A DNA stretch of 64,000 bases from positions 15,289 to 79,288 of the forward strand of contig NZ_PFGL01000066.1 of NCBI RefSeq assembly GCF_002783505.1, in the 5' to 3' direction. The notes under the pieces were generated by a model. It was not told the DNA's origin and ran no database searches. It saw only the letters and a list, made by a program, of their open reading frames with translations. Origin of the DNA: Shewanella sp. CG12_big_fil_rev_8_21_14_0_65_47_15 (GTDB lineage Bacteria; Pseudomonadota; Gammaproteobacteria; Enterobacterales; Shewanellaceae). This document shows, piece by piece, positions 1 through 10,000 of this stretch (positions are counted from its first letter, which is position 1; the number at the start of each line of letters is the position of its first letter). Both the position numbers and the translations under genes were made by a program.

Positions 1-1
1 G

Positions 2-3000
2 ACCCAAGCTAAGATGGCCAAATCCCTCGCCACAGGCAGCGTGACTAGCCAAGTGCAATATGTGGATCGCATCGTTGAAACGGTTGTCGAAAGAGAAGTC
101 GAAAAAATTGTTGAGAAAGAAGTCATAGTCGAAAAAGTGGTTGAGAAAATAATAGAAGTGGAAGCGAATCAAGTGGCAGCTGTTGAAATGAAACAAAAAC
201 TCCTAAGCGTTACGCAAGGCTTAAGCAATCACCAGCAGCAAGCGACGGCGCAGTTAAACCCAAGCACAGCAAGCGTCAGCGGCGATGCGTTAACGGCATT
301 TTTCAGCGCACAATCTCAAGCGGCGCAGTTACATCAACAGTTTTTAGCTATCCCGCAGCAATATGGCGATACCTTCACGACACTGATGACTGAACAAGCC
401 AAGATGGCGAGCCTTGGCATTGCAATCCCAGAAAGCCTGCAACGCTCAATGGAGATGTTCCACCAGCATCAAGCGCAAACCCTGCAAAGCCACGCCGAAT
501 TTATGCAACTGCAAAGCAGTAGCAGCCAAGCGGCCTTGGCGATGTTAAACAATGCGCCGATTCACTTCATCCCTGCGGTTGCAAGTCAGCCACGAGCAAC
601 TGCGCCGGCTCCTGCACCTGTTGCTACATCGACAGTGGCACACAATGCCGCACCAGTAGCGGCTCAGGCTGTTGCGACGAGACCAGCCGTTAGCACACCC
701 GTTGCACCTGTTATGCAAACGGCTCCCGTTGCTTATGCACCTGCTGCGACAGTACAAGTTGCGCCAGCAGCTCCTGCCGCACCCGCATTAGTCATGCCTG
801 CTGTGGTGATGCCAGAAGTGACACCTGTGGCACCAACAATGAACGGTTTAAGTGCTGAAAAAGTACAGCAAACAATGATGGCTGTGGTGGCCGATAAAAC
901 AGGCTACCCCACTGAAATGCTGGAACTTGGCATGGATATGGAAGCCGATTTAGGTATCGACTCTATCAAGCGCGTTGAAATCTTAGGCACAGTGCAAGAT
1001 GAACTGCCGGGCTTACCAGAGCTCAGCCCAGAAGATCTGGCCGAGTGTCGCACCTTGGGTGAAATCGTAAGCTATATGAATAGCAAATTACCAGCAGCGG
1101 GAGCTATTGCTTCGGCAGCTGCGCCAGTTGCTCAAACCATTGCGGCTACTGCATCTAACGCTTTAAGCGCTGCACTTGTTCAACAAACCATGATGGCTGT
1201 GGTCGCCGATAAGACAGGCTACCCCACTGAAATGCTGGAACTCAGCATGGATATGGAAGCCGATCTAGGTATCGATTCAATTAAGCGCGTTGAAATCTTA
1301 GGCACAGTGCAAGACGAACTGCCGAGTTTACCTGAACTCAGCCCAGAAGATCTGGCCGAATGTCGTACCTTAGGTGAAATCGTAAGCTATATGAATAGCA
1401 AATTACCAGCAGCGGGAGTTATTGCTTCGACAGCAGCGCCAGTTGCTCAAACCATTGCCGCTCCTGCCGCAAGCGGCTTAAGCGCTGCTCTTGTTCAACA
1501 AACCATGATGTCTGTGGTGGCCGACAAGACAGGCTACCCCACTGAAATGCTGGAGCTCAGCATGGATATGGAAGCCGATCTTGGTATCGATTCGATTAAG
1601 CGCGTTGAAATCCTAGGTACAGTACAAGACGAACTGCCGGGCTTACCTGAGCTAAATCCTGAAGATTTGGCCGAGTGCCGTACCTTAGGTGAAATCGTTG
1701 ACTACATGAATAGCAAGCTGCCCGCTGCGGGATCTGTTATTGCTAAGCCGATTACAACAGCAAATGTAGTCACTCAAGTGGTAACAGCCGCGCCTGCCGC
1801 CAACGGTTTAAGCGCTGCATTAGTGCAACAAACTATGATGGCTGTGGTGGCTGACAAAACAGGCTACCCCACTGAAATGCTGGAACTCAGCATGGATATG
1901 GAAGCCGATCTCGGTATCGATTCCATCAAGCGCGTTGAAATCTTAGGCACAGTGCAAGACGAACTGCCGGGTTTACCTGAGCTGAATCCTGAAGATCTGG
2001 CCGAGTGTCGCACCTTAGGTGAAATCGTTAGCTATATGCAAGGTAAGTTAGGACAGAATACTGCGGCAAATGTGGTAAACGTCGCTGTCGCAGTTGAACC
2101 AGCTATAGATTTGCCACCACATGATTTACCCCCACACAGTGAGGTGGTGCTAAAAAAGTTGCCAGCGGCGGCTGAGCTAACGCAACTATCAGCGCAAGGT
2201 GAGTCGCAAAAGGCTCTAACACGCGTTTTTGCTAAAGATGCCTGCATTATCATCGCTGATGATGGTCACAATGCTGGCGTACTTGCCGAGAAATTGCATG
2301 CTCAAGGTCTAGTGGTTGCGGTTGTGCGCTCACCAGAAAGCCTTGTAACAGGTGCATCGCCCCTCGATAGCCACATTGCCAGCTTCACCTTGGCCGCGAT
2401 TGACGATGCTAGCATTAGCGCAGTGATTAATGAGATCAAAAAGTTAGGTACGGTTGCAGGCTTTATTCATCTGCAACCACAACATAAAACCTCCGCCGAT
2501 GCGAAAGGTTTAGTGTTGTCCAATGCCGCCAAAGCGTCGGTCGAGCAAGCCTTCTTGTTCGCTAAACACTTGCAACCTTTGTTGATTACGGGACAAAGCA
2601 GCTTTATCAGCGTCAGTCGTATCGACGGTGGATTTGGCTACCTCAACCACAACCAAATTGCCCGCAGCGAGTTAAACCAAGCGGCATTGGCAGGCCTAAC
2701 GAAAACCTTGAGCCACGAGTGGCCAAGCGTGCATTGCCGCGCCTTAGATATCGCGCCCGCACTTGATGCCAAACAACTGGCCAATGCGGTGATCGCAGAG
2801 CTATTTGCAACCGATAAGCTATTGGAAGTCGGTGTTAGCCAAGGCGCTGCCCAAGCACTTGAGCGCGTGACCTTAGTGGCAGGCAAGGCCGATACCCGCC
2901 ACGGCGCGGCGAACTTGACGAGTGCAGATAAAATACTGGTGACCGGCGGCGCAAAAGGCGTGACCTTTGAATGTGCGCTAAGTTTGGCCAAACGCAGCAA

Positions 3001-4798
3001 GGCGCACTTTATCCTTGCCGGCAGAAGCAGCCAACAAGCGATTCCCGCTTGGGCACAAGGTAAAAATAACAGCGAACTTAAAGCCGCTGCTATTGCTCAT
3101 ATTCAAAACTTAAATAAACAAGGAATTGGCGAGAAACCCACGCCAAAACAAGTGGATGCCTTAGTATGGCCAGTGCAAAGCAGCCTAGAAATTGCAGCAG
3201 CACTAGCAGCCTTTACCGCAGTAGGCGCGAGCGCTGAGTACTTAAGTCTCGATGTTAACAACCCTGATGCCATCGCCAGCACTATAGTGCCGATCACCGA
3301 GTTATCGCCTATTACTGGCATTATCCATGGTGCGGGCGTACTCGCCGATAAACACATCCAAGACAAAACCTTAGATGAGTTGGCACGGGTGTATGGCACT
3401 AAGGTCACAGGCATTAGCAATCTGCTAGCCGCACTGGATTTAGATAAGTTAAAACTGGTTGCTCTGTTCTCATCGGCGGCGGGTTTTTACGGCAATACCG
3501 GCCAAAGCGATTACGCTATGTCCAACGACATTCTCAACAAAGCCGCACTGCAACTGGCACAGCAACTGCCTAATGCCAAGGTGATGAGCTTCGATTGGGG
3601 TCCGTGGGACGGCGGCATGGTGAATCCTGCGCTGAAAAAGATGTTTATCGATCGCGGTGTGTATGTGATCCCGTTAAAGGCGGGTGCTGAGTTATTTGCT
3701 AGCCAATTGTTGAGCAACACAGGCGCACAATTGCTGGTCGGTACTGATATGCAAGGCACAGTTCCAAGTGACGAACCAGCAACTCAAGGTAGCAATCTAA
3801 AAAAGCCTGAAGCGGATCTGACCACTGACGCGTCGGATCCGCATGCTTTGGCATCAACACTTGCTGCTATCGCTTTCACGCAACCGCTAACACTGCAGCG
3901 CACACTGGACCCTAAGGCAATGATCTTTGTTGAAGATCACTGCATTAATGGTAATCCCGTATTACCAACTGTGTGCGCGATTCAGTGGATGCGTGAAGCC
4001 GCCTTTGATGTGCTTAAGCAGCCTGTCAAAGTGCAAAGCTACAAGCTGCTGAAGGGCATTATTTTCGACACTGCCGTGTTACAAAATGGAGTGTTAGAAA
4101 GTGCAGCCCCCATCATGCTGGAACTTGAGCTAACGCCCTTGGATAATGCACAAGCATTCAATGCCTTAATCAGCTTTGAAGGTCGTCCGCAATATCAAGC
4201 TATTTTAGTGGTTGATGACACGGCTAGCAGCTTGAACAAAGCAACTGCTTTTGACGCGCAAAGTTTAGCGGGACTTTCTGTCATCACAACCGCGGGCAGC
4301 CTTTACAGCGATGGCACGCTGTTCCACGGCCCAAGACTGCAAGGTATTGAGTCAGTGTTGAAGTTTGACGATGCGAGCTTAGTCGCCAAGGTGAACCTAC
4401 CCCATGTTGCGTTAGCGGACTGCGGGAGTTTTGCACCCAATCTCACCCCTAAAGGCTCACAAGCTTTTGCGGAAGATTTGTTGCTGCAGGCGATGCTGGT
4501 ATGGGCGAGACTCAAATATGGTGCGGCGAGTTTGCCATCAAGCATTGGTGAGTTTATCTCCCATGCGCCATTTGCCTTTGGCGATAAAGGTCATCTAGTG
4601 CTCGAGGTGGTAAAACACTCTGGCCGCACCCTTGAAGCCAATATCACGCTATATCATCAAGATGGCCGCTTAAGCTGCAAAATGAGCAACGCCAAAGTCA
4701 CCATCAGCAAAAACCTTAACGGTGCGTTTTTAGCGAATAAAGTTGCCAATAAAATTGCTAATAAAAGCATTGAAAGCGTGGAGGCAAAAGTCGAGTGA
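2..4798 (+). CDS. pfaA: PfaA, polyunsaturated fatty acid synthase subunit (3' part; N-terminal KS and MAT lie upstream of the window)
   Basis: The frame is open from base 2, so this is the C-terminal part of a larger megasynthase; the ATG at 14 is internal. In order: a Val/Glu-rich, coiled-coil-like linker (about nt 60-170), a Gln-rich helical part, an Ala/Pro-rich linker (about 580-835), four tandem acyl carrier domains with the LGIDSIKRVEILG motif (phosphopantetheine Ser codons at 962, 1277, 1592 and 1922), a ketoreductase with TGGAKGV (about 2943) and catalytic SDYAMSN (Tyr codon 3512), and a C-terminal hot-dog/DH-like region with DHCINGNPVLP (His codon 3938). Family knowledge: PfaA holds KS-MAT-ACPn-KR-DH and works with PfaB, C, D and a PfaE phosphopantetheinyl transferase to make EPA or DHA. 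Its TGA overlaps the pfaB GTG. Three 12-bp repeats (ANKV/ANKI/ANKS) sit near the C terminus. Confidence 0.97.
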   Translation, partial: TQAKMAKSLATGSVTSQVQYVDRIVETVVEREVEKIVEKEVIVEKVVEKIIEVEANQVAAVEMKQKLLSVTQGLSNHQQQATAQLNPSTASVSGDALTAFFSAQSQAAQLHQQFLAIPQQYGDTFTTLMTEQAKMASLGIAIPESLQRSMEMFHQHQAQTLQSHAEFMQLQSSSSQAALAMLNNAPIHFIPAVASQPRATAPAPAPVATSTVAHNAAPVAAQAVATRPAVSTPVAPVMQTAPVAYAPAATVQVAPAAPAAPALVMPAVVMPEVTPVAPTMNGLSAEKVQQTMMAVVADKTGYPTEMLELGMDMEADLGIDSIKRVEILGTVQDELPGLPELSPEDLAECRTLGEIVSYMNSKLPAAGAIASAAAPVAQTIAATASNALSAALVQQTMMAVVADKTGYPTEMLELSMDMEADLGIDSIKRVEILGTVQDELPSLPELSPEDLAECRTLGEIVSYMNSKLPAAGVIASTAAPVAQTIAAPAASGLSAALVQQTMMSVVADKTGYPTEMLELSMDMEADLGIDSIKRVEILGTVQDELPGLPELNPEDLAECRTLGEIVDYMNSKLPAAGSVIAKPITTANVVTQVVTAAPAANGLSAALVQQTMMAVVADKTGYPTEMLELSMDMEADLGIDSIKRVEILGTVQDELPGLPELNPEDLAECRTLGEIVSYMQGKLGQNTAANVVNVAVAVEPAIDLPPHDLPPHSEVVLKKLPAAAELTQLSAQGESQKALTRVFAKDACIIIADDGHNAGVLAEKLHAQGLVVAVVRSPESLVTGASPLDSHIASFTLAAIDDASISAVINEIKKLGTVAGFIHLQPQHKTSADAKGLVLSNAAKASVEQAFLFAKHLQPLLITGQSSFISVSRIDGGFGYLNHNQIARSELNQAALAGLTKTLSHEWPSVHCRALDIAPALDAKQLANAVIAELFATDKLLEVGVSQGAAQALERVTLVAGKADTRHGAANLTSADKILVTGGAKGVTFECALSLAKRSKAHFILAGRSSQQAIPAWAQGKNNSELKAAAIAHIQNLNKQGIGEKPTPKQVDALVWPVQSSLEIAAALAAFTAVGASAEYLSLDVNNPDAIASTIVPITELSPITGIIHGAGVLADKHIQDKTLDELARVYGTKVTGISNLLAALDLDKLKLVALFSSAAGFYGNTGQSDYAMSNDILNKAALQLAQQLPNAKVMSFDWGPWDGGMVNPALKKMFIDRGVYVIPLKAGAELFASQLLSNTGAQLLVGTDMQGTVPSDEPATQGSNLKKPEADLTTDASDPHALASTLAAIAFTQPLTLQRTLDPKAMIFVEDHCINGNPVLPTVCAIQWMREAAFDVLKQPVKVQSYKLLKGIIFDTAVLQNGVLESAAPIMLELELTPLDNAQAFNALISFEGRPQYQAILVVDDTASSLNKATAFDAQSLAGLSVITTAGSLYSDGTLFHGPRLQGIESVLKFDDASLVAKVNLPHVALADCGSFAPNLTPKGSQAFAEDLLLQAMLVWARLKYGAASLPSSIGEFISHAPFAFGDKGHLVLEVVKHSGRTLEANITLYHQDGRLSCKMSNAKVTISKNLNGAFLANKVANKIANKSIESVEAKVE
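841..2050 (+). repeat. Tandem array of four near-identical ACP-coding repeats in pfaA
   Basis: Four copies of an ACP module are seen, with spacing between active-site Ser codons of 315, 315 and 330 bp. The cores are almost identical at protein level (VQQTMMAVVADKTGYP through DLAECRTLGEIV) and very close in DNA. The linkers are Ala/Pro-rich and more variable. Such arrays can gain or lose units by recombination. The array follows a long Ala/Pro linker, so four is probably the full ACP count. Confidence 0.95.
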
Positions 4799-7065
4799 AC
4801 TTAGCCTCTCCTTTAGCGACGACAAATAACGCCAAGCCACTGCGTATTGCAGTATTGCTTGGCGATGCGCTCAACCTTGACTCTCACTCAGCCCAAATAT
4901 TAGGGAGGTTTGCGGAACATGAAAGCGTTCAGATTTGCGCTTTAGATGCCGACCTCTCGCCAACACATGGACCAAAAGCACATGAACCAATAGTGCATGA
5001 GCAAAGGTCGCTTACTGCATTATTGAGCCAAGCTGTGGCGGCCATTGAGCAAGGCAAGCTGGTTGAACTTAAATTCAATGATGGCAATCAGCCGCAGCCT
5101 TTGACTCAGTCTTTATATTTGCTCGATGGTTTAACCGCCGCCAAACTGCGCCTGCACGCCCACGGGTTTATTGCGGGCTTTGCCGCAGGCAATGAGGCAA
5201 CAAATGGCGTGAATGCGGCTGTTGCTAATACGGAAGCAGTTGCTAATGCGGCAGCTGTTGCTAATAAGGCATTAGCGGCGGCAAAGCGCAGCCCTGCACA
5301 AACCGTTCAGCATCAGCTTGTCGCCAACACACTCAACGAGGCATTTGTTGCGCTGCGCCAAGGCGTAACCGCCCTCGCTGCGCGAACACAAGCGCCGCTT
5401 CATGGTAAAAAAGGGGAAAATAAGCAAACGGGTTATTGGTTTAGCGACCAACATCAAGCGCGGGTGTTGTGCCTAAATCTTGTCGCAAAAACGTCAAGTC
5501 AAACGGATGAGCCTCGACATCTAAACCAAAGTATTGTGCTGACCCAAGGCACACAAGCTATCGCGCCCAAAGCTCTTGTTGATGAAAATCGGCTGTTTGT
5601 GCCGATAAGCGCTGACAATATTGATGCACTCATAGCGCAAGTATTGCAACTAGTTAACACTCAAGAAAATGGTGCGGGCACACTGGAAAATGGCGCCGGC
5701 TTGCACGCTGACTTTCGCGCTGAGCAACTCAAACCTTGGTTTGAACGCTACGATGCCAACGCACCTCTGGCATTGGTCTTGATGGCGGCATCGATTGATG
5801 ACCTCAAACTGGAAGCCAAAGCTATGGTTTCGGCGCTTGAAAGTGATGCTGTTCGTCATCATGGTCAACACTTTAAAACGCCAGCGGGTAGCTGTTTCAC
5901 CGCTAAGCCGCTAGGGGATGCAGGACTTACCTTTGTATACCCCGGCGTTGGCACTGTTTACGCCAATATGTTCAATAACTTGCATGAATATTTCCCCACG
6001 CTGTATCACCAGCTAGAACGTGAAGGCGATTTAAGCGCCATGCTGCAATCTCCGCTGATTTATGCCGCAGATGTTAAAGCTGCGGCCAACATGAGCCTAA
6101 GCCAGCAAGCGATTAGCGGCGTGGGTGCCAGTTATTTATTCACGAAACTGTTGACCCAAGTCTTTAATATTAAGCCAAAAATGGCGCTCGGTTACTCAAT
6201 GGGCGAAGCCGCCATGTGGGCAAGCCTTAATGTGTGGCAAACGCCCCATGCTATGATCAACGCCACCGAAAATAGCGATATTTTCAACCATGCCATTTCT
6301 GGCGAGCTAACCGCAGTGCGCCGAGCATGGCAGCTTGCGGATGATGAAGCCATAGTGTGGAACAGCTTTGTGGTGCGTTCAGGTAGCCATGAAATCAAGG
6401 CATTATTGCCAGAGTTCCCTCGCGCCTACTTAGCCATCATTCAAGGTGATACTTGCGTCATTGCCGGCTGCGAAACAAGCTGTAAAGCCCTGCTTGCCAA
6501 GTTAGGTAAGCGAGGGATTGCTGCCAATCGCGTCACGGCAATGCATACCGCGCCTGCCATATTAGTCCATGGGCAAGTACAAGATTTCTATACTCAAGCA
6601 CTAAAACCCGAGGCACTGAAACCTAAGGCGCTGAAAGCGGCGGCGCAAGATCTGCCTATTCGCTTTATCAGCGCAGCGCAAACTGCGCCAGTAATCGTGG
6701 ATAGCCACAGCATTGGCCGCGCGATTGCTGATACCTTTTGTTCGCCACTCGACTTTAGTGCGCTCATTCAAAATGCCACTGAGCAAGGCGCAAGGCTATT
6801 TGTAGAAGTGGGCGCCGATAGGCAAACCAGCACACTCATAGATAAAATTAGCCACGCCCACGCAAGCCAAAACACTGCGAACGCGGCGACAGCCGCAATT
6901 GCTTGCAATGCCAAAGGTGCTGATGCGATTACCAGCTTACTCAAGTGTTTAGCTCAGCTAATAAGCCACAGAGTGCCGCTGTCGCTCGCGCCGATCATTC
7001 AGCCAATAAGTGCTAACGCAGCCCCTTTATCATCAGCAGTATTACCAGAAGGAGAACCCCAGTGA
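4795..7065 (+). CDS. pfaB: PfaB, acyltransferase subunit of the PUFA synthase
   Basis: This 756-aa protein starts with GTG at 4795, overlapping the pfaA stop (GTGA), with GGAGG at 4780-4784 as ribosome binding site. The C-terminal half is an acyltransferase domain with the nucleophile motif GYSMGEAAMW (Ser468), a variant of the usual GHSxG, preceded by YPGVGTVYANMFN. The N-terminal half is poorly conserved, Ala-rich and contains an 18-bp triplicate repeat (5218-5271) and other small internal repeats (LKPEALKPKALK near nt 6600). In Pfa systems PfaB is the subunit most linked to EPA versus DHA product choice. The overlap with pfaA and pfaC implies translational coupling in one operon. Confidence 0.95.
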   Translation: MNLASPLATTNNAKPLRIAVLLGDALNLDSHSAQILGRFAEHESVQICALDADLSPTHGPKAHEPIVHEQRSLTALLSQAVAAIEQGKLVELKFNDGNQPQPLTQSLYLLDGLTAAKLRLHAHGFIAGFAAGNEATNGVNAAVANTEAVANAAAVANKALAAAKRSPAQTVQHQLVANTLNEAFVALRQGVTALAARTQAPLHGKKGENKQTGYWFSDQHQARVLCLNLVAKTSSQTDEPRHLNQSIVLTQGTQAIAPKALVDENRLFVPISADNIDALIAQVLQLVNTQENGAGTLENGAGLHADFRAEQLKPWFERYDANAPLALVLMAASIDDLKLEAKAMVSALESDAVRHHGQHFKTPAGSCFTAKPLGDAGLTFVYPGVGTVYANMFNNLHEYFPTLYHQLEREGDLSAMLQSPLIYAADVKAAANMSLSQQAISGVGASYLFTKLLTQVFNIKPKMALGYSMGEAAMWASLNVWQTPHAMINATENSDIFNHAISGELTAVRRAWQLADDEAIVWNSFVVRSGSHEIKALLPEFPRAYLAIIQGDTCVIAGCETSCKALLAKLGKRGIAANRVTAMHTAPAILVHGQVQDFYTQALKPEALKPKALKAAAQDLPIRFISAAQTAPVIVDSHSIGRAIADTFCSPLDFSALIQNATEQGARLFVEVGADRQTSTLIDKISHAHASQNTANAATAAIACNAKGADAITSLLKCLAQLISHRVPLSLAPIIQPISANAAPLSSAVLPEGEPQ
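5218..5271 (+). repeat. 18-bp coding tandem repeat, three copies, in pfaB
   Basis: Three 18-bp units at 5218, 5236 and 5254 encode AVANTE, AVANAA and AVANKA. The units differ by a few bases. They lie in the non-catalytic N-terminal part of PfaB, in what looks like a flexible linker. Confidence 0.85.
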
Positions 7066-10000
7066 GTTCTCAGCATTCCCCTACGATTGATAAAATTACC
7101 GTGCCTACCATTGCGTCAAAAATTGCGATTGTCGGTCTCGCGACTCAATATCCTGACGCCGATAATCCCCAAACCTTTTGGCAAAATCTGCTGGATAAAA
7201 AAGACTCACGCACTCAAATCAGCCGCGAAAAACTCAATGCTAATCCCGCCGATTATCAAGGTGTGCAGGGTCAGTCTGACCGTTTTTACTGTGATAAAGG
7301 CGGCTACATCCAACACTTCCAGTTTGATGCCAAAGGTTATCAACTACCTGAATCCGCCTTTGACGGTTTAGATGAAAGCTTTTTATGGGCACTCGATTGC
7401 AGTCGTAAAGCCCTTCAAGACGCAGGGATTACCCCAAGCGATGCCGTACTGGCGCGCACAGGTGTCGTAATGGGAACCTTGTCGTTCCCCACCGCCCGCT
7501 CCAACGAACTGTTTTTGCCTCTGTATCATCAAACCGTTGAAAAGGCGCTGCAAAACAAACTTAACCAAAGCGCGTTTCAACTGGCTGATTTTGGCAACTC
7601 AGTTAACGACTTCAATGCCAATAGTCAAACCTTAAACATCGCCAATGGCGCGGTTGCCCACACTGCCTCAAAGCTGGTCAGCGATGCACTCGGTTTGGGT
7701 GGTACTCAGTTAAGTCTGGACGCCGCCTGCGCCAGCTCGGTTTATGCGCTCAAACTCGCCTGTGATTACCTAACCACAGGCAAGGCCGATATGATGCTAG
7801 CGGGCGCGGTATCGGGCGCCGATCCCTTTTTTATCAATATGGGATTCTCGATTTTCCACGCCTATCCAGACCACGGTATTTCGGCGCCCTTTGATAGTAA
7901 CAGCAAGGGCTTATTCGCCGGAGAAGGCGCAGGGGTTTTAGTCTTAAAACGCTTAGAAGATGCCGAGCGCGATGGCGATAACATCTATGCCGTCGTCAGC
8001 GGCATTGGTTTGTCGAACGACGGTAAAGGCCAGTTTGTATTAAGCCCCAACAGCAAGGGCCAAGTGCAAGCTTTCGAGCGCGCCTATAGTGCGGCAAACA
8101 CACTGCCCGCCAATATCGAAGTGATTGAATGCCACGCCACCGGCACGCCGCTTGGGGATAAGGTCGAACTCGCCTCGATGGAACGTTTCTTCGAGGACAA
8201 ACTCGCGGGCTCTGCAGTGCCGCTGATCGGTTCGGCAAAATCCAACTTAGGCCATTTACTCACCGCCGCTGGCATGCCGGGGATCATGAAGATGATTTTT
8301 GCCATGCGCTCGGGCCGACTGCCGCCAAGTATTAATTTATCGGCGCCGATATCCTCACCTAAGGGTTTGTTTAGCGGTAAAAATCTACCGACAGAAATGC
8401 ATGCTTGGCCCGATAAAGCCGGCAATGACCGCCGCCACGCGGGCGTTTCCGTGTTTGGTTTTGGCGGCTGTAACGCGCATTTGTTGCTGGAATCCTATGC
8501 TGCCAATACAAACAAAAAGAATGAACAAGCCGCTGCCGCTGTAAGTTACCAGCACACGCCATTAAATATCATTGGCTTAGCATCGCACTTCGGGCCTTTA
8601 TCTTCGATTAATGCACTGGATAACGCGATTAGTTCTCAGCAAAACGCCTTCATTCCACTGCCTGAAAAACGCTGGAAAGGCTTAGATAAACATCCTGAGA
8701 TCTTAGCTAACTTTGGCTTGCCTGCTGTACCGCAAGGCGCGTATATCGACCAGTTCGATTTTGACTTCCTGCGCTTTAAAGTGCCGCCCAATGAGGATGA
8801 CCGCCTGATCTCCCAGCAACTGCTGCTGATCAAAGTGGCCGATGAAGCGATCCGTGATGCCAACTTAAAACCCGGCGGCAAGGTGGCCGTATTAGTGGCA
8901 ATGGAAACCGAACTCGAATTACACCAGTTCCGTGGCCGCGTAAATCTGCACACTCAACTGGCAGACAGCCTTAAAAAACAAGGGATAACACTCACGCAAG
9001 CCGAGTATATCGCCCTTGAAAAAATCGCCATGGACAGTGTGCTCGATGCCGCCAAACTGAACCAATATACCAGTTTTATTGGCAACATTATGGCGTCACG
9101 CATCGCCTCCCTGTGGGACTTTAACGGCCCAGCCTTTACCATTTCGGCGGCCGAATTGTCAGTCGCCCGCTGTATCGATGTGGCCGAAAACCTCTTGTCC
9201 CAAGAATCCTTAGATGCCGTAGTGATCGCCGCCGTCGATTTAAGTGGCAGTCTAGAGCAAGTGGTGCTTAAAAACGCCGTATCGCCAGTGGCATTGAAGG
9301 CAACAGACACTGGCTGGAAAGTCGGTGAAGGTGCCGGCGCGCTGGTACTCACTGCTGAAAATTCAAATACTAATGTTCTACTTAATGATGCCAATAGCAG
9401 CAGTTATGGCAATTGTTATGGTCACATCAGCGGCCAAGTATTTGGTGCGATTTGTGACCCACAAGGCAACAGCAACACGGCGCGAATTTGCGATGACTTG
9501 TTAACTCAAGCCAAGGTGAGTAGCAGCCAGATTAGCTTGATTGAAACCAGTATTGCGGTTGAGCAACATGCCGATTCAGAGCAAGCACCCAATACCCTGC
9601 TGCCGAGTGTGAGTGAGCGCAGCCAAGCCGCAGATAGCCTAGGCCACAATTTTGCCGCGGCGGGAATGGCGAGTATTTTAAGCGCGCTGCTTCAGCTTAA
9701 AAATCATGGGCAACTTAACAAGCATTCTTCTCAAGCTCAGCAGCACGCGCTCGTTGCCACCTTTAGCCAAGGTAAATGCGCGCAGTTACTGCTCAGTCAA
9801 AGTGCCACGCAAGCGCACAACTTGCAGCAAAGACTCGCGCAAGACTTAACGCTTTCTGAGCAAAAACACTTAATAAAACAAGTAACGCTCGGTGGCCGCG
9901 ATATCTATCAGCATATCCTGGATACGCCGCTCGCAGGCCTTGATGCTATACAACAAAAAGCCCGAGCCATGACGGCATTGCCAGCGCGCAGCCAGCGCAA

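Noticed and set aside
2638..3420. Long minus-strand ORFs inside pfaA and pfaC
   Set aside because: They are shadows of the high-GC coding frame on the other strand; no ribosome sites and no recognisable protein features.
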